Source: Pseudomonadota bacterium | Lineage (GTDB): Bacteria; Pseudomonadota; Alphaproteobacteria; Sphingomonadales; Sphingomonadaceae | Direction of reading: 5' to 3' | NCBI GenBank assembly: GCA_023423655.1 | Contig: JAFAFE010000002.1 | Location: 62,001 to 126,000 of the forward strand | DNA: 64,000 nucleotides | Shown: positions 42,865-50,713 of the stretch, in pieces | Layout of the letters: each line of letters begins with the position of its first letter | Numbering within the stretch: position 1 is the stretch's first letter | Made by a program: the position numbers and the translations under genes | The notes under the pieces: generated by a model | Seen by the model: only the letters and a program-made list of their open reading frames with translations | Database searches by the model: none | What the model was told of the DNA's origin: nothing

Positions 42865-44295
42865 TTAGAAATTATATTTGGCGGCAAATTCGAGCCGGTT
42901 GAGCTGGCCGCTCAAACCGTTGACGAGGACGCGCTCGCCGTGGCGATATTCGACGCCAAGGTCGATGCTGGGGACCGGCGACCAGAACAGGTTGCCCGCA
43001 ACGCTCCACGCTTCCTTGTTGAAGGCGTTGAAATAGCCCGCAGCGAAATCGTCAGGATAATAAGCCTTTTGGTAACTCGCCATGAGGTTGGAGCGCAGCG
43101 TCGGCGTCCAGCCCAGCCGCACCGCACCGAAGGCGGCGAGATTATCGACCTTGTGGAGCTTACCGGTTGCAGGCACCCAGATCGCATCGGGCGCGAAATT
43201 GAGACCGACATAGCGGCCGATGCCGCTGCCATAAGTGGCCATGAAGCGCACATCATAGCGTTTGTCGGCGTCGAGATAGATTTTGCCGCCAAGGCTTGCG
43301 CCATAAGCGGTGCTGCTGTCACCCAAAGCTCCGTCATCGACCGACAGGCGACGCACAAGGCCTGCGAGCGACAATTCGCCAAATGCGGCATTATGCTGCA
43401 ACCGCGCGGCAAAATCGGGGAGGCTGTCATCGTCATTTTCGACCAAGGCGGGGCTGGCATTAGTGGACGACGCCGTTTCGGCATTTTCGACCGACAGATG
43501 GAGCGTGGTCGCTTTGCTGTTGAACGGAATCGAATAGCGCACCAGCGGCTGGCGCGAAAAGACCGTGCCTTCGGTTGTGCCGACAAAATCGGTCGATTCC
43601 GGCAGAGCGCCGACATATTGGAAGGTCGACCAATCCTGACCCACGGTCAGATTATCAAGCTGCACAAAGGCACGGCGCAGCGCGAGATTATAGCCGTTGG
43701 TGGTGCGTTCCGACCCTTGGGTGCCGGTCGCGGTCTGGAAATCGGTTTCGACATAGCCTTTGACGCTATGCCCCGCAATCTGCGTATCCATGCTGAGCCA
43801 CAGGCGGGTTTGCTTGGCGTTGAAATCATTATCGGTGGACTCGCGCGTTCCGCCGACGGGAATGGCTTGCGGCAGATAGAAATCACGGCCCAGCGAATTG
43901 CCCGCCACAGCGCCATCATCCCATCGGCTGAAGGTCGCGGTGGTCTTCAAAAAGCCGCCGATTTTGATGCGGGTTTTGCCATTGCCGACGGTGAAGCCGT
44001 CTTGCGGCGGGGCGGCGGCGAGTGCGGGGGCGGACGTGTTTGCGGGTGCCGGGGCGGGCGCTGTGGCCAGTTCGGCGGTGCGGGCTTCGGCGCGGCTGAC
44101 GGCGGCCTTCAACTGGGCGTTTTCGGCGCGGCTGCTTTCCAGTTCGCCCTGCATCGTGCCGAACGCGCGTTCCAATGCTTCGATGCGCGCTTCAAGCTGT
44201 TGCTCCTTGCTGGTTTGCGCAAGCGCGCTGGCGGGGAACAAGGCCAATGCCGCGACCCCGCCCATAAGGCCGTTTTTCAGGATGTTTTTCATCAT
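42865..44295 (-). CDS. DcaP-family trimeric outer membrane porin
   Basis: With ATG 44295 (GGGAGAGAT upstream) the product is 476 residues. It has a signal peptide (MMKNILKNGLMGGVAALALFPASALAQ), an N-terminal coiled coil (about 30-70; EQQLEARIEALERAFGTMQGEL) and a beta-barrel with DcaP-like features (FKVGG-like IKIGGFLKTTATFSR, ending RLEFAAKYNF). DcaP porins take up dicarboxylates and similar anions. It is probably co-transcribed with the symporter. It is divergent from the LuxR-type regulator, with a palindrome between them. Confidence 0.9.
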   Translation of the reverse strand: MMKNILKNGLMGGVAALALFPASALAQTSKEQQLEARIEALERAFGTMQGELESSRAENAQLKAAVSRAEARTAELATAPAPAPANTSAPALAAAPPQDGFTVGNGKTRIKIGGFLKTTATFSRWDDGAVAGNSLGRDFYLPQAIPVGGTRESTDNDFNAKQTRLWLSMDTQIAGHSVKGYVETDFQTATGTQGSERTTNGYNLALRRAFVQLDNLTVGQDWSTFQYVGALPESTDFVGTTEGTVFSRQPLVRYSIPFNSKATTLHLSVENAETASSTNASPALVENDDDSLPDFAARLQHNAAFGELSLAGLVRRLSVDDGALGDSSTAYGASLGGKIYLDADKRYDVRFMATYGSGIGRYVGLNFAPDAIWVPATGKLHKVDNLAAFGAVRLGWTPTLRSNLMASYQKAYYPDDFAAGYFNAFNKEAWSVAGNLFWSPVPSIDLGVEYRHGERVLVNGLSGQLNRLEFAAKYNF

Positions 44296-44402
44296 ATCTC
44301 TCTCCCGTATCGCCGTGGAGCGTGCGCTGGGGGGGAGGCCGCATCCACTTTTCGAGACAGGCAGCATCGGTCGAAAGGCCGCATAATAACAGCCGGACAT
44401 AG

Positions 44403-44420
44403 GTCGTAGGCGCTTACGAC
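44403..44420. promoter_or_regulatory. Operator-like palindrome between porin and response regulator
   Basis: GTCGTAGGCGCTTACGAC has perfect 6-bp arms (GTCGTA/TACGAC) and is followed by TTAGGTAGGG. It lies 85 nt before the regulator start and 108 nt before the porin start. LuxR-type regulators of the CrbR/ErdR group act near sites of this general form, so it is a good candidate target for the adjacent regulator. Confidence 0.5.
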
Positions 44421-44504
44421 TTAGGTAGGGGGTGCGGACGAACGCGCGGCGGCATAATTTATAGGGGACGCTTTGTAACAAAAGCCTTATATCTGGACAT
44501 CCAT

Positions 44505-45137
44505 ATGACCGACACGATCCTCATTGCGGACGACCACCCCTTGTTCCGGCAGGCGATTGCGCTTGCGGTCGGACGGGTGCGGCCCGATGCGCTGATTGTC
44601 GAGGCGGGGACGCTGGCGGCGGCGGCCCGCTCGGCAGTCGAGGCGGCGGATTTAAAGCTCATCCTGCTCGATCTTAAAATGCCGGGCGCGGTCGGCTATT
44701 CGGGCATTGCGATGCTCCATGCCGAGCGGCCTTCGGTGCCGATTCTGGTTGTCTCCAGCGTCGAAGGCCATGCCGCTGCCGACGAAGTGCGCGCGTTCGG
44801 CGCGATCGGGTTCCTGCGCAAGGACAGCGATCTGGCGACCATTGAAGCCGCGATTGCCGCCGCGCTGTCGGGGGCCGCGCTCGCACCGCAACAGGCGGAC
44901 GAGGATGCGCCGCTGGAAACCATCCGGCGGGAAGTGGCGGGCCTCACGCCGATGCAGCTTAAAGTGCTGCTCGCGGTGCTGGACGGCCAGCTTAACAAGC
45001 AGATTGCGCACAGCCTTGGCATTAGCGAGGCGACGGTCAAGGCCCATATGACCGCGATCATGCGCAAGCTGGACGTGCGCAACCGCACACAGGCGGCGCT
45101 GGTCGCGCGCTCTTTAGGGCTGGATTTGCGCCACTGA
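44505..45137 (+). CDS. LuxR/NarL-family response regulator (CrbR-like)
   Basis: The 210-residue product has a receiver domain with Asp56 (LILLDLKMPG) and the acidic pocket ADDHP near 8-12. A C-terminal LuxR HTH follows (about 145-205; LTPMQLKVLLAVLDGQLNKQIAHSLGISEATVKAHM). It is convergent with the sensor kinase gene, and their 3' ends overlap by 24 nt, so the two are surely functional partners. It probably activates the divergent DcaP-symporter unit and possibly acetate/carboxylate genes elsewhere, as CrbR does. Confidence 0.93.
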   Translation: MTDTILIADDHPLFRQAIALAVGRVRPDALIVEAGTLAAAARSAVEAADLKLILLDLKMPGAVGYSGIAMLHAERPSVPILVVSSVEGHAAADEVRAFGAIGFLRKDSDLATIEAAIAAALSGAALAPQQADEDAPLETIRREVAGLTPMQLKVLLAVLDGQLNKQIAHSLGISEATVKAHMTAIMRKLDVRNRTQAALVARSLGLDLRH

Positions 45138-48100
45138 CAGCCGCGCCAGAAAAGCGTCGATGAGCGCAGGCGAGACCGGTTTTGCCAATATGTCGATGCT
45201 CAAAGCAGCGGCGCGCTGGCGGATGGCGGCGTTGGTTTCGGCGGTAATCAGGATAGCAGGAAGCGCGGGATAGGCGATCCGCACTTGCTCGACCAAACTC
45301 AGCCCGTCCTCGCCATGATCGAGATGATAATCGACCAGCATCGCATCAATGCGCGTTTCTGCAAGCCGCGCCAATGCGCCCGCGTAATCGCCCGCTCCAT
45401 AAGCGCGGTGGCCAAGGCGGGTGAGAAGCGCAAGGCTCGCTTCGACGATGCGCGGGTCATTATCGACCACCAATATGGAGAGCCTTTGCGCTTGGCCGAT
45501 GCTTTGGCCCGGCGTTTCGTGCGCGTGTTCGGGGAGACCTTCAAAGGCGGAGAGATAGAGGCTGAACCGGCTCCCCATACCGGGGCGCGAGGCAACTTCG
45601 ATGCGTCCATCCAACAGGCGCACAATCCGGTCGCATAGCGCAAGGCCAAGGCCGATGCCTTCCACCTCCACTTCGCCGAGGCGCACAAATTCGTTGAAGA
45701 TGCTGCCGATTTTGTCCGGCTCTATGCCAACGCCGCTATCCACCACATCAATACGCAATTGGTCGCCGCGCCGTCTTGTGCCGATGAGAACGCCGCCGCT
45801 TTCGGTATAACGCACCGCGTTCGACAGGAAATTCTGCATGACCGAACGGAACAGGCCGGGGTCGGTAAAAAGATGGCCGCTTAACGGACCGATTTTGAGG
45901 CCCAACCCTTTGGCCGCCAACATCGGCCGGAAGCTTTCCGCCATATCGGTGAGGAAGGGCGCGAGCGCGAGCGGTTCGGGCTGCGGCTCCACCCCGCCTG
46001 CATCAATACGCGAAATATCGAGCAGCGCCTTCAGCAAATCTTCTGCCGCAATAATTGCATTATCGACGCGCTTCACCAAAGGCCGCGCGCTGTCCGACAC
46101 ATCACGTTCTAACGCTGCAGCGAACAATCGCGCGGCGTGTAACGGCTGGAGCAAATCATGGCTGGCGGCGGCGAGAAAGCGCGTCTTATCCTGTGTCGCG
46201 CGGTCAAGCTGGCGGTTGGCTTCGCTCAAGGCAAAGGTGCGCTCGGCGACCCGTTGTTCCAACCCTTCCAAAGTGCGCTGCAATTCGTCGCGGATTTCGA
46301 CGTCGGCGGTAATGTCGGTGAAGGACATGATATAGCCGCCGCCCGACATCGGCCCGCCGACCGTCTTGATAACGCGCCCGTCCTTGCGGTGCCGTTCAAA
46401 ACTATGGTCAAGCCGCCGCCGCAAATGGCTGAGCCGCTTTTCGATATGGAATTCTATGTCGCCCGCGCCGAAATCACCACGCAGCGCATTGTGGCGGATA
46501 AGGTCGGCGACCGGCACCCCGACACGCACCAGCCCCGGCGGATAGTCGAACAATTCCTCGTAACGGTTGTTCCACGCGACAAGGTTTAATTCGGCATCAA
46601 CCACGCTGATGCCCGCATCCATATTTTCGAAGGTTTCGTTGAGAAGCTGGCGCGAAAAGCGTAAGGATTGTGCGCGTTCGTCCAAAAGCCGCGCGACCGC
46701 TTGCAGGCTCATCTGCCCGCCTTCAAGCGCCGAGGCGACGAGCGAGCGGGCCGACGATGCGCCCACGACGCTGGCGATCAACTGCCGCGCGCGATGGGCC
46801 GATTTTCCATCGACCGGAACACCGGTGCGGACTTTGGGAAATTCATGATCGGCCCGCTCGCGTCCGACAAAGCTGGCGGTGAGTTGGACAAGATCGTTAA
46901 GGTCGGTGACCTTGCGGTCGGGCCATAGCAAACGGGGCAGGGGATTGCCTTGTGCCTTGCGCGCCGCGACGAGCACCAGCACCGCAATATTGGCGCCAAG
47001 GCTCCACAAGACGCCATGCACGATGGGCGTCGCTTGGCCGATGCCGAACAGGCGCAGCGGGTCCATCGCGGTTCCCGACAAGGCGGCCATCCACCCGGTC
47101 GGCAGGATGGGCGGCAGCGCGAGCGTATAAATCCACAGGATAAGGCCGGTCACAAGGCTGGCGCGGGCGGCGAGCGGATCGCGGTGTGCGCGGTTGGTAG
47201 CGAGAATGAGATGCGGGGTGAACTGCGCCATCGCGGCAAAGGCGACCAACCCGATGGAGGCAAGCGATTCCATGGGCGACAGCAGCAACGCCCACATTAA
47301 TGCCAGCCCGATAATGCCGATAATCGACAGGCGGCGCACGCGCAGCATCCGCCGCCCGATGGTGCCATCTGCCGCGCCCGACCCTTGTTTCAATACCGAC
47401 GGGAAAATCAGGTCATTGGACACCATCGTCGCAAGCGCCGAAGAATCGACAATCACCATGGATGCCGCCGCGCTAATCCCGCCTAACAGCGCAATGCCGA
47501 TAATCCATTGCTGGCCCGCCGCGACGGGAAGTTGCAGCACATACAGGTCGGCGGTCACAGGGCCGGTAAGGAGCGCGCTCCCCGCCAAGGCTATCGGCAG
47601 GATAACCAGCGCCATAATCGCCAGATAGGCAGCTAGGCCGAACCGCGCACGCACCAGATCATCGGGCTGCTGCGCTTCGGCAAGACCCATATAAAATTGG
47701 CGCGGCAACACGATAATCGCCATCGCCGATATGAGACAGATGACGAAAAATTCCAGTGAAAGTCCTGACGGGTGGAAGGTTTGCGCAAATATGCTGCGCG
47801 CCATGTCGGCGGTAACGGGCGGTGCGCTGGCGAGCATGGTTATAGCGAGTGCGCCGACCAGCAATAGCGCGGCGATTTTGACGACCGATTCTAGCCCGAT
47901 GGCCGCGAGCAAGCCTTCGCTGCGTCCGGCCAGCTCAAACCGCCGCGCGCCGAACAGGATAGAGAAAAGCGCAAGAATGAGCGCGGCGGCGACCATCGCG
48001 CTGGTGGCCACCTGTCGCCCCGAAACCGCCGTCAACGCGCTCCCGATCGAACGGAATTGCAACGCAACATAAGGGACGGTGCCGAGCAGCGCGATAATTG

Positions 48101-48461
48101 TCACTAGCCGCGCTACAATCACATCATGGCCGAACCGGGCGGCGATAAAATCGGATACGGTGGTGGCCTGTTCTTCGGCGACGGCATGGGACAGGCGGCG
48201 CAGAAATTTGGGCGCGCCGATTAGCAAAAGCACGGGCGCTAGATAGATAGGCAGGTAAAGCCAGCCATCGCGCACCGCGCTCCCGACAGCGCCGTAAAAA
48301 GTCCAGCTCGAACAATAGACGCCCAGCGCTAGCGTATAGGCAAGGTGGCGCAGACGCGGGCGTTTGCGAAATTCTTCGCTGCGCGCTTCGACCAGCGCCG
48401 CCACCATGAACAGCACGATAATCATGGCGAGCGCCAAAATGATCGACGAATTAAGACTCAT
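45114..48461 (-). CDS. Hybrid sensor histidine kinase with SLC5 transporter domain (CrbS-like)
   Basis: The 1115-residue product has an SLC5 (sodium:solute symporter) domain of about 13 helices (about 1-500). A PAS domain follows (about 605-720; NMDAGISVVDAELNLVAWNNRYEELF). Then come a coiled coil, HisKA with His768 (FLAAASHDLLQPLHA), HATPase (about 870-975; SVMQNFLSNAVRYT, GIGLGLALCDRI) and a C-terminal receiver with Asp1044. The layout matches CrbS, which senses carboxylates or acetate. Whether the SLC5 part also transports is unknown. Its partner is the LuxR-type regulator on the opposite strand. Confidence 0.93.
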   Translation of the reverse strand: MSLNSSIILALAMIIVLFMVAALVEARSEEFRKRPRLRHLAYTLALGVYCSSWTFYGAVGSAVRDGWLYLPIYLAPVLLLIGAPKFLRRLSHAVAEEQATTVSDFIAARFGHDVIVARLVTIIALLGTVPYVALQFRSIGSALTAVSGRQVATSAMVAAALILALFSILFGARRFELAGRSEGLLAAIGLESVVKIAALLLVGALAITMLASAPPVTADMARSIFAQTFHPSGLSLEFFVICLISAMAIIVLPRQFYMGLAEAQQPDDLVRARFGLAAYLAIMALVILPIALAGSALLTGPVTADLYVLQLPVAAGQQWIIGIALLGGISAAASMVIVDSSALATMVSNDLIFPSVLKQGSGAADGTIGRRMLRVRRLSIIGIIGLALMWALLLSPMESLASIGLVAFAAMAQFTPHLILATNRAHRDPLAARASLVTGLILWIYTLALPPILPTGWMAALSGTAMDPLRLFGIGQATPIVHGVLWSLGANIAVLVLVAARKAQGNPLPRLLWPDRKVTDLNDLVQLTASFVGRERADHEFPKVRTGVPVDGKSAHRARQLIASVVGASSARSLVASALEGGQMSLQAVARLLDERAQSLRFSRQLLNETFENMDAGISVVDAELNLVAWNNRYEELFDYPPGLVRVGVPVADLIRHNALRGDFGAGDIEFHIEKRLSHLRRRLDHSFERHRKDGRVIKTVGGPMSGGGYIMSFTDITADVEIRDELQRTLEGLEQRVAERTFALSEANRQLDRATQDKTRFLAAASHDLLQPLHAARLFAAALERDVSDSARPLVKRVDNAIIAAEDLLKALLDISRIDAGGVEPQPEPLALAPFLTDMAESFRPMLAAKGLGLKIGPLSGHLFTDPGLFRSVMQNFLSNAVRYTESGGVLIGTRRRGDQLRIDVVDSGVGIEPDKIGSIFNEFVRLGEVEVEGIGLGLALCDRIVRLLDGRIEVASRPGMGSRFSLYLSAFEGLPEHAHETPGQSIGQAQRLSILVVDNDPRIVEASLALLTRLGHRAYGAGDYAGALARLAETRIDAMLVDYHLDHGEDGLSLVEQVRIAYPALPAILITAETNAAIRQRAAALSIDILAKPVSPALIDAFLARLSVAQIQP

Positions 48462-48556
48462 GCCTTGACGCCTCTCCCCCTAACTCTCCTTGTGCGCGAC
48501 CGTAACGCGCGGGATGCGAAGCGCAATATTCTTATTGGCGACGGTTGACGGGGATT

Positions 48557-50554
48557 TTACGGGCGTGGGGCAGGCGCGGGCGTGATTTTCTCGTCGGCAT
48601 AAATGGCGGTGCGGCGCGGACTGGTCGCGCTGACCGCGCCGCGATACATGCCCAGATCATTGATCGCGAAGGCCGGTCGGCCCGCAGCATCCATCGCTAT
48701 CAAGCCACCATCGCCGCCGATGGTGCCAATCGCCATGATTGTGTCATAGGCTGCGCTGTCAATATCCTGACGCCGCCACATCACACGGTCGCATAGCTGG
48801 CGGCCTGCGCTTTCGCGGATGAAATATTCGCCCGACCCTGTGGCCGACGCCGCACACACACCATTGCGCGCATAGGTGCCCGCGCCGATGACAGGAGAGT
48901 CGCCGATGCGACCCCAGCGCTTACCGGTCATGCCGCCGGTCGATGTAGCTGCCGCCATATTGCCCATATTGTCGATGGCAACCGCGCCGACTGTGCCGAA
49001 CAAATGGGTAGGATCAAGGCTTGCGCGATTATCCTTTTTCCATTTTTGAAGCTGTTGCCAGCGTTCATCGGTGCGGAACCATGAAGGGTTCACCTGTTCC
49101 AGCCCTTGTTCGACCGAAAAGCGGTCCGCGCCATCGCGCGCGAGCATGACATGGCGCGATTTTTCCATGACGGTTCGGGCAAGGCTGATCGGATGGCGGG
49201 TGCGGGTGACACCAGCAACCGCGCCCGCTTTCAAGGTCTTGCCGTCCATGATCGACGCGTCAAGTTCATTCTTGCCCTCCGCAGTGAACACCGCGCCGCG
49301 CCCGGCATTGAACAGCGGATTATCTTCCAGCACGCGCACAGTTTTTTCAACCGCATCAAGCGCGCTGCCGCCTTGGCGCAGCACGGCCTCGCCTGCCGCA
49401 AGTGCTTCATCGAGACCCTTGCGGTAAGCAGCATCTTTTTGCGGTGTCAGGTCCTTGCGGTCGATAGTGCCTGCGCCCCCATGAATGGCGAGCGACCATT
49501 GTTGGTCGCCGACCAGCTTGCCGCCTTCAACGCGGAAATTGCGGGTGAAGGAGGGGTTAGCAACCGTCAGCCGCTTCATGTCGATGCTGGAGCGCACCCC
49601 GATGCCGGTGACGCGCACTTTGGCAATATCGAGCGGCACGCCTTCGCGCGGGGTGGCGGGCGATACCGGACTTACCAGCCATGCGCTGCCGCCATTCATA
49701 CTGAATATCCGGCCAAAGCCTCTATCGTCGATGACAAGCGCGGTTTCTTCATCAACGCCGATGCCGGTCACGGGCGGGGCACTTGCGCGCTTCATTCTGT
49801 CGGCTTTGCTGACAAAGGCAATCAATCGCCCCAGCCGGTCGCGCGCGGAAAAATGGCTGTCCGTAATGATATTGCCCATGAAGGGCAGGCGGAACAGGCC
49901 GGATTCTATGGTGACTTTGGAGCCAAGCGGGTCCGCAAGGGCCTCTTCGCTGGTGATGCTGTCGCCGTCCATCGCGCCATAAAGATATTCGCCTTGAACC
50001 GCCAATCCTGCGCTGGTGCCGCCCAACGGCTTGCCCGCCGCAACATGGCGGTTGATGAGGTCGGCAACTGCTGTGCCTTTCCAATAGCGCACATAATTGG
50101 CCTGATCGCCGCCGCCCAGAAACAGACCGTCCGCGGCTTTGATGGCGGCAAGGACATGCTTGTCGGAGGACGCCTTGCGGTCGTTGAACACAAAGGTGCG
50201 GACCGACTGGACGCCGCCAATCTTGTGATAGATTTCCTCGCCATTCTGCCCTTCGCCGGACGCGCGCAACACCACAATATGCCCGCCGCCCGCGCGGTTG
50301 ATGAACCAGCGGAACGCATCATAATCCCACTCGCCGCCACCCATCAACATGAGGCCGCCCGATGGTTTGTGCGGACGTTTGGCGCGCGGGTTGCCGACCA
50401 CATATTCGGCATAGCCTTGCTGGGCCTGCACCGCGCTTGCCGCGCTGTCCGTCACTGTCCGCACCTCTTGGGCATAAGCAGGTTGAGCAAGTGCAATTGT
50501 GGCGACCAGAAAGGCACAGGACAGAGGCGACAAAGCGGGCAAGCGGGGCATCAT
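48557..50554 (-). CDS. Exported cyanophycinase / isoaspartyl peptidase fusion
   Basis: The 665-residue product has a signal peptide (ending about PAYAQE) and two complete enzyme domains. The first (about 65-335) is a peptidase S51 cyanophycinase with GGGDQ (Gln151), nucleophile Ser181 in GGTSAGLAVQG, His234 in DSHFSARDRLGRL with Arg238, Arg240 and Arg243, and Asp268/Glu269 in GIGVDEETA. The second (about 354-650) is an Ntn-hydrolase isoaspartyl peptidase/asparaginase (IHGGAGT; NAGRGAVFT; Thr521 after Gly520 in FGTVGAVA, the self-cleavage site; RIGDSPVIGAGTYA). The first would cut cyanophycin to beta-Asp-Arg; the second would cut that to Asp and Arg. Self-cleavage should yield a 520-residue and a 145-residue chain. 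It is divergent from a TBDT. Confidence 0.92.
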   Translation of the reverse strand: MMPRLPALSPLSCAFLVATIALAQPAYAQEVRTVTDSAASAVQAQQGYAEYVVGNPRAKRPHKPSGGLMLMGGGEWDYDAFRWFINRAGGGHIVVLRASGEGQNGEEIYHKIGGVQSVRTFVFNDRKASSDKHVLAAIKAADGLFLGGGDQANYVRYWKGTAVADLINRHVAAGKPLGGTSAGLAVQGEYLYGAMDGDSITSEEALADPLGSKVTIESGLFRLPFMGNIITDSHFSARDRLGRLIAFVSKADRMKRASAPPVTGIGVDEETALVIDDRGFGRIFSMNGGSAWLVSPVSPATPREGVPLDIAKVRVTGIGVRSSIDMKRLTVANPSFTRNFRVEGGKLVGDQQWSLAIHGGAGTIDRKDLTPQKDAAYRKGLDEALAAGEAVLRQGGSALDAVEKTVRVLEDNPLFNAGRGAVFTAEGKNELDASIMDGKTLKAGAVAGVTRTRHPISLARTVMEKSRHVMLARDGADRFSVEQGLEQVNPSWFRTDERWQQLQKWKKDNRASLDPTHLFGTVGAVAIDNMGNMAAATSTGGMTGKRWGRIGDSPVIGAGTYARNGVCAASATGSGEYFIRESAGRQLCDRVMWRRQDIDSAAYDTIMAIGTIGGDGGLIAMDAAGRPAFAINDLGMYRGAVSATSPRRTAIYADEKITPAPAPRP

Positions 50555-50579
50555 ATCTTCTCCGTAAGCGTGAAAATCT

Positions 50580-50594
50580 ATGGGATCATCCCAT
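50580..50594. promoter_or_regulatory. Operator-like palindrome between cyanophycinase fusion and TBDT
   Basis: ATGGGATCATCCCAT is a perfect palindrome with a single central base. It lies 26 nt before the fusion start and about 120 nt before the TBDT start, in the only space shared by the two divergent genes. The regulator is unknown. Confidence 0.45.
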
Positions 50595-50713
50595 CGCTAA
50601 AAAGCAACATAATTACAATGGAAATTAACTTGCCATAATTTGATTGCAATTTTTGGGGAAGTGGCGTTCTCATTCCTCCAATATCAAAAATAGAGCCGGG
50701 GAGTTAAGAGGAA

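Noticed and set aside
41512..44409. 965-codon plus-strand frame opposite the MHS symporter and DcaP genes
   Set aside because: Remarkably long, but it crosses two real genes and their gap, has low-complexity Arg/Gly/His content and no motif; treated as a codon-bias artefact.
49106..50638. 510-codon plus-strand frame opposite the cyanophycinase fusion
   Set aside because: Antisense shadow; the minus-strand gene has two sets of catalytic motifs.
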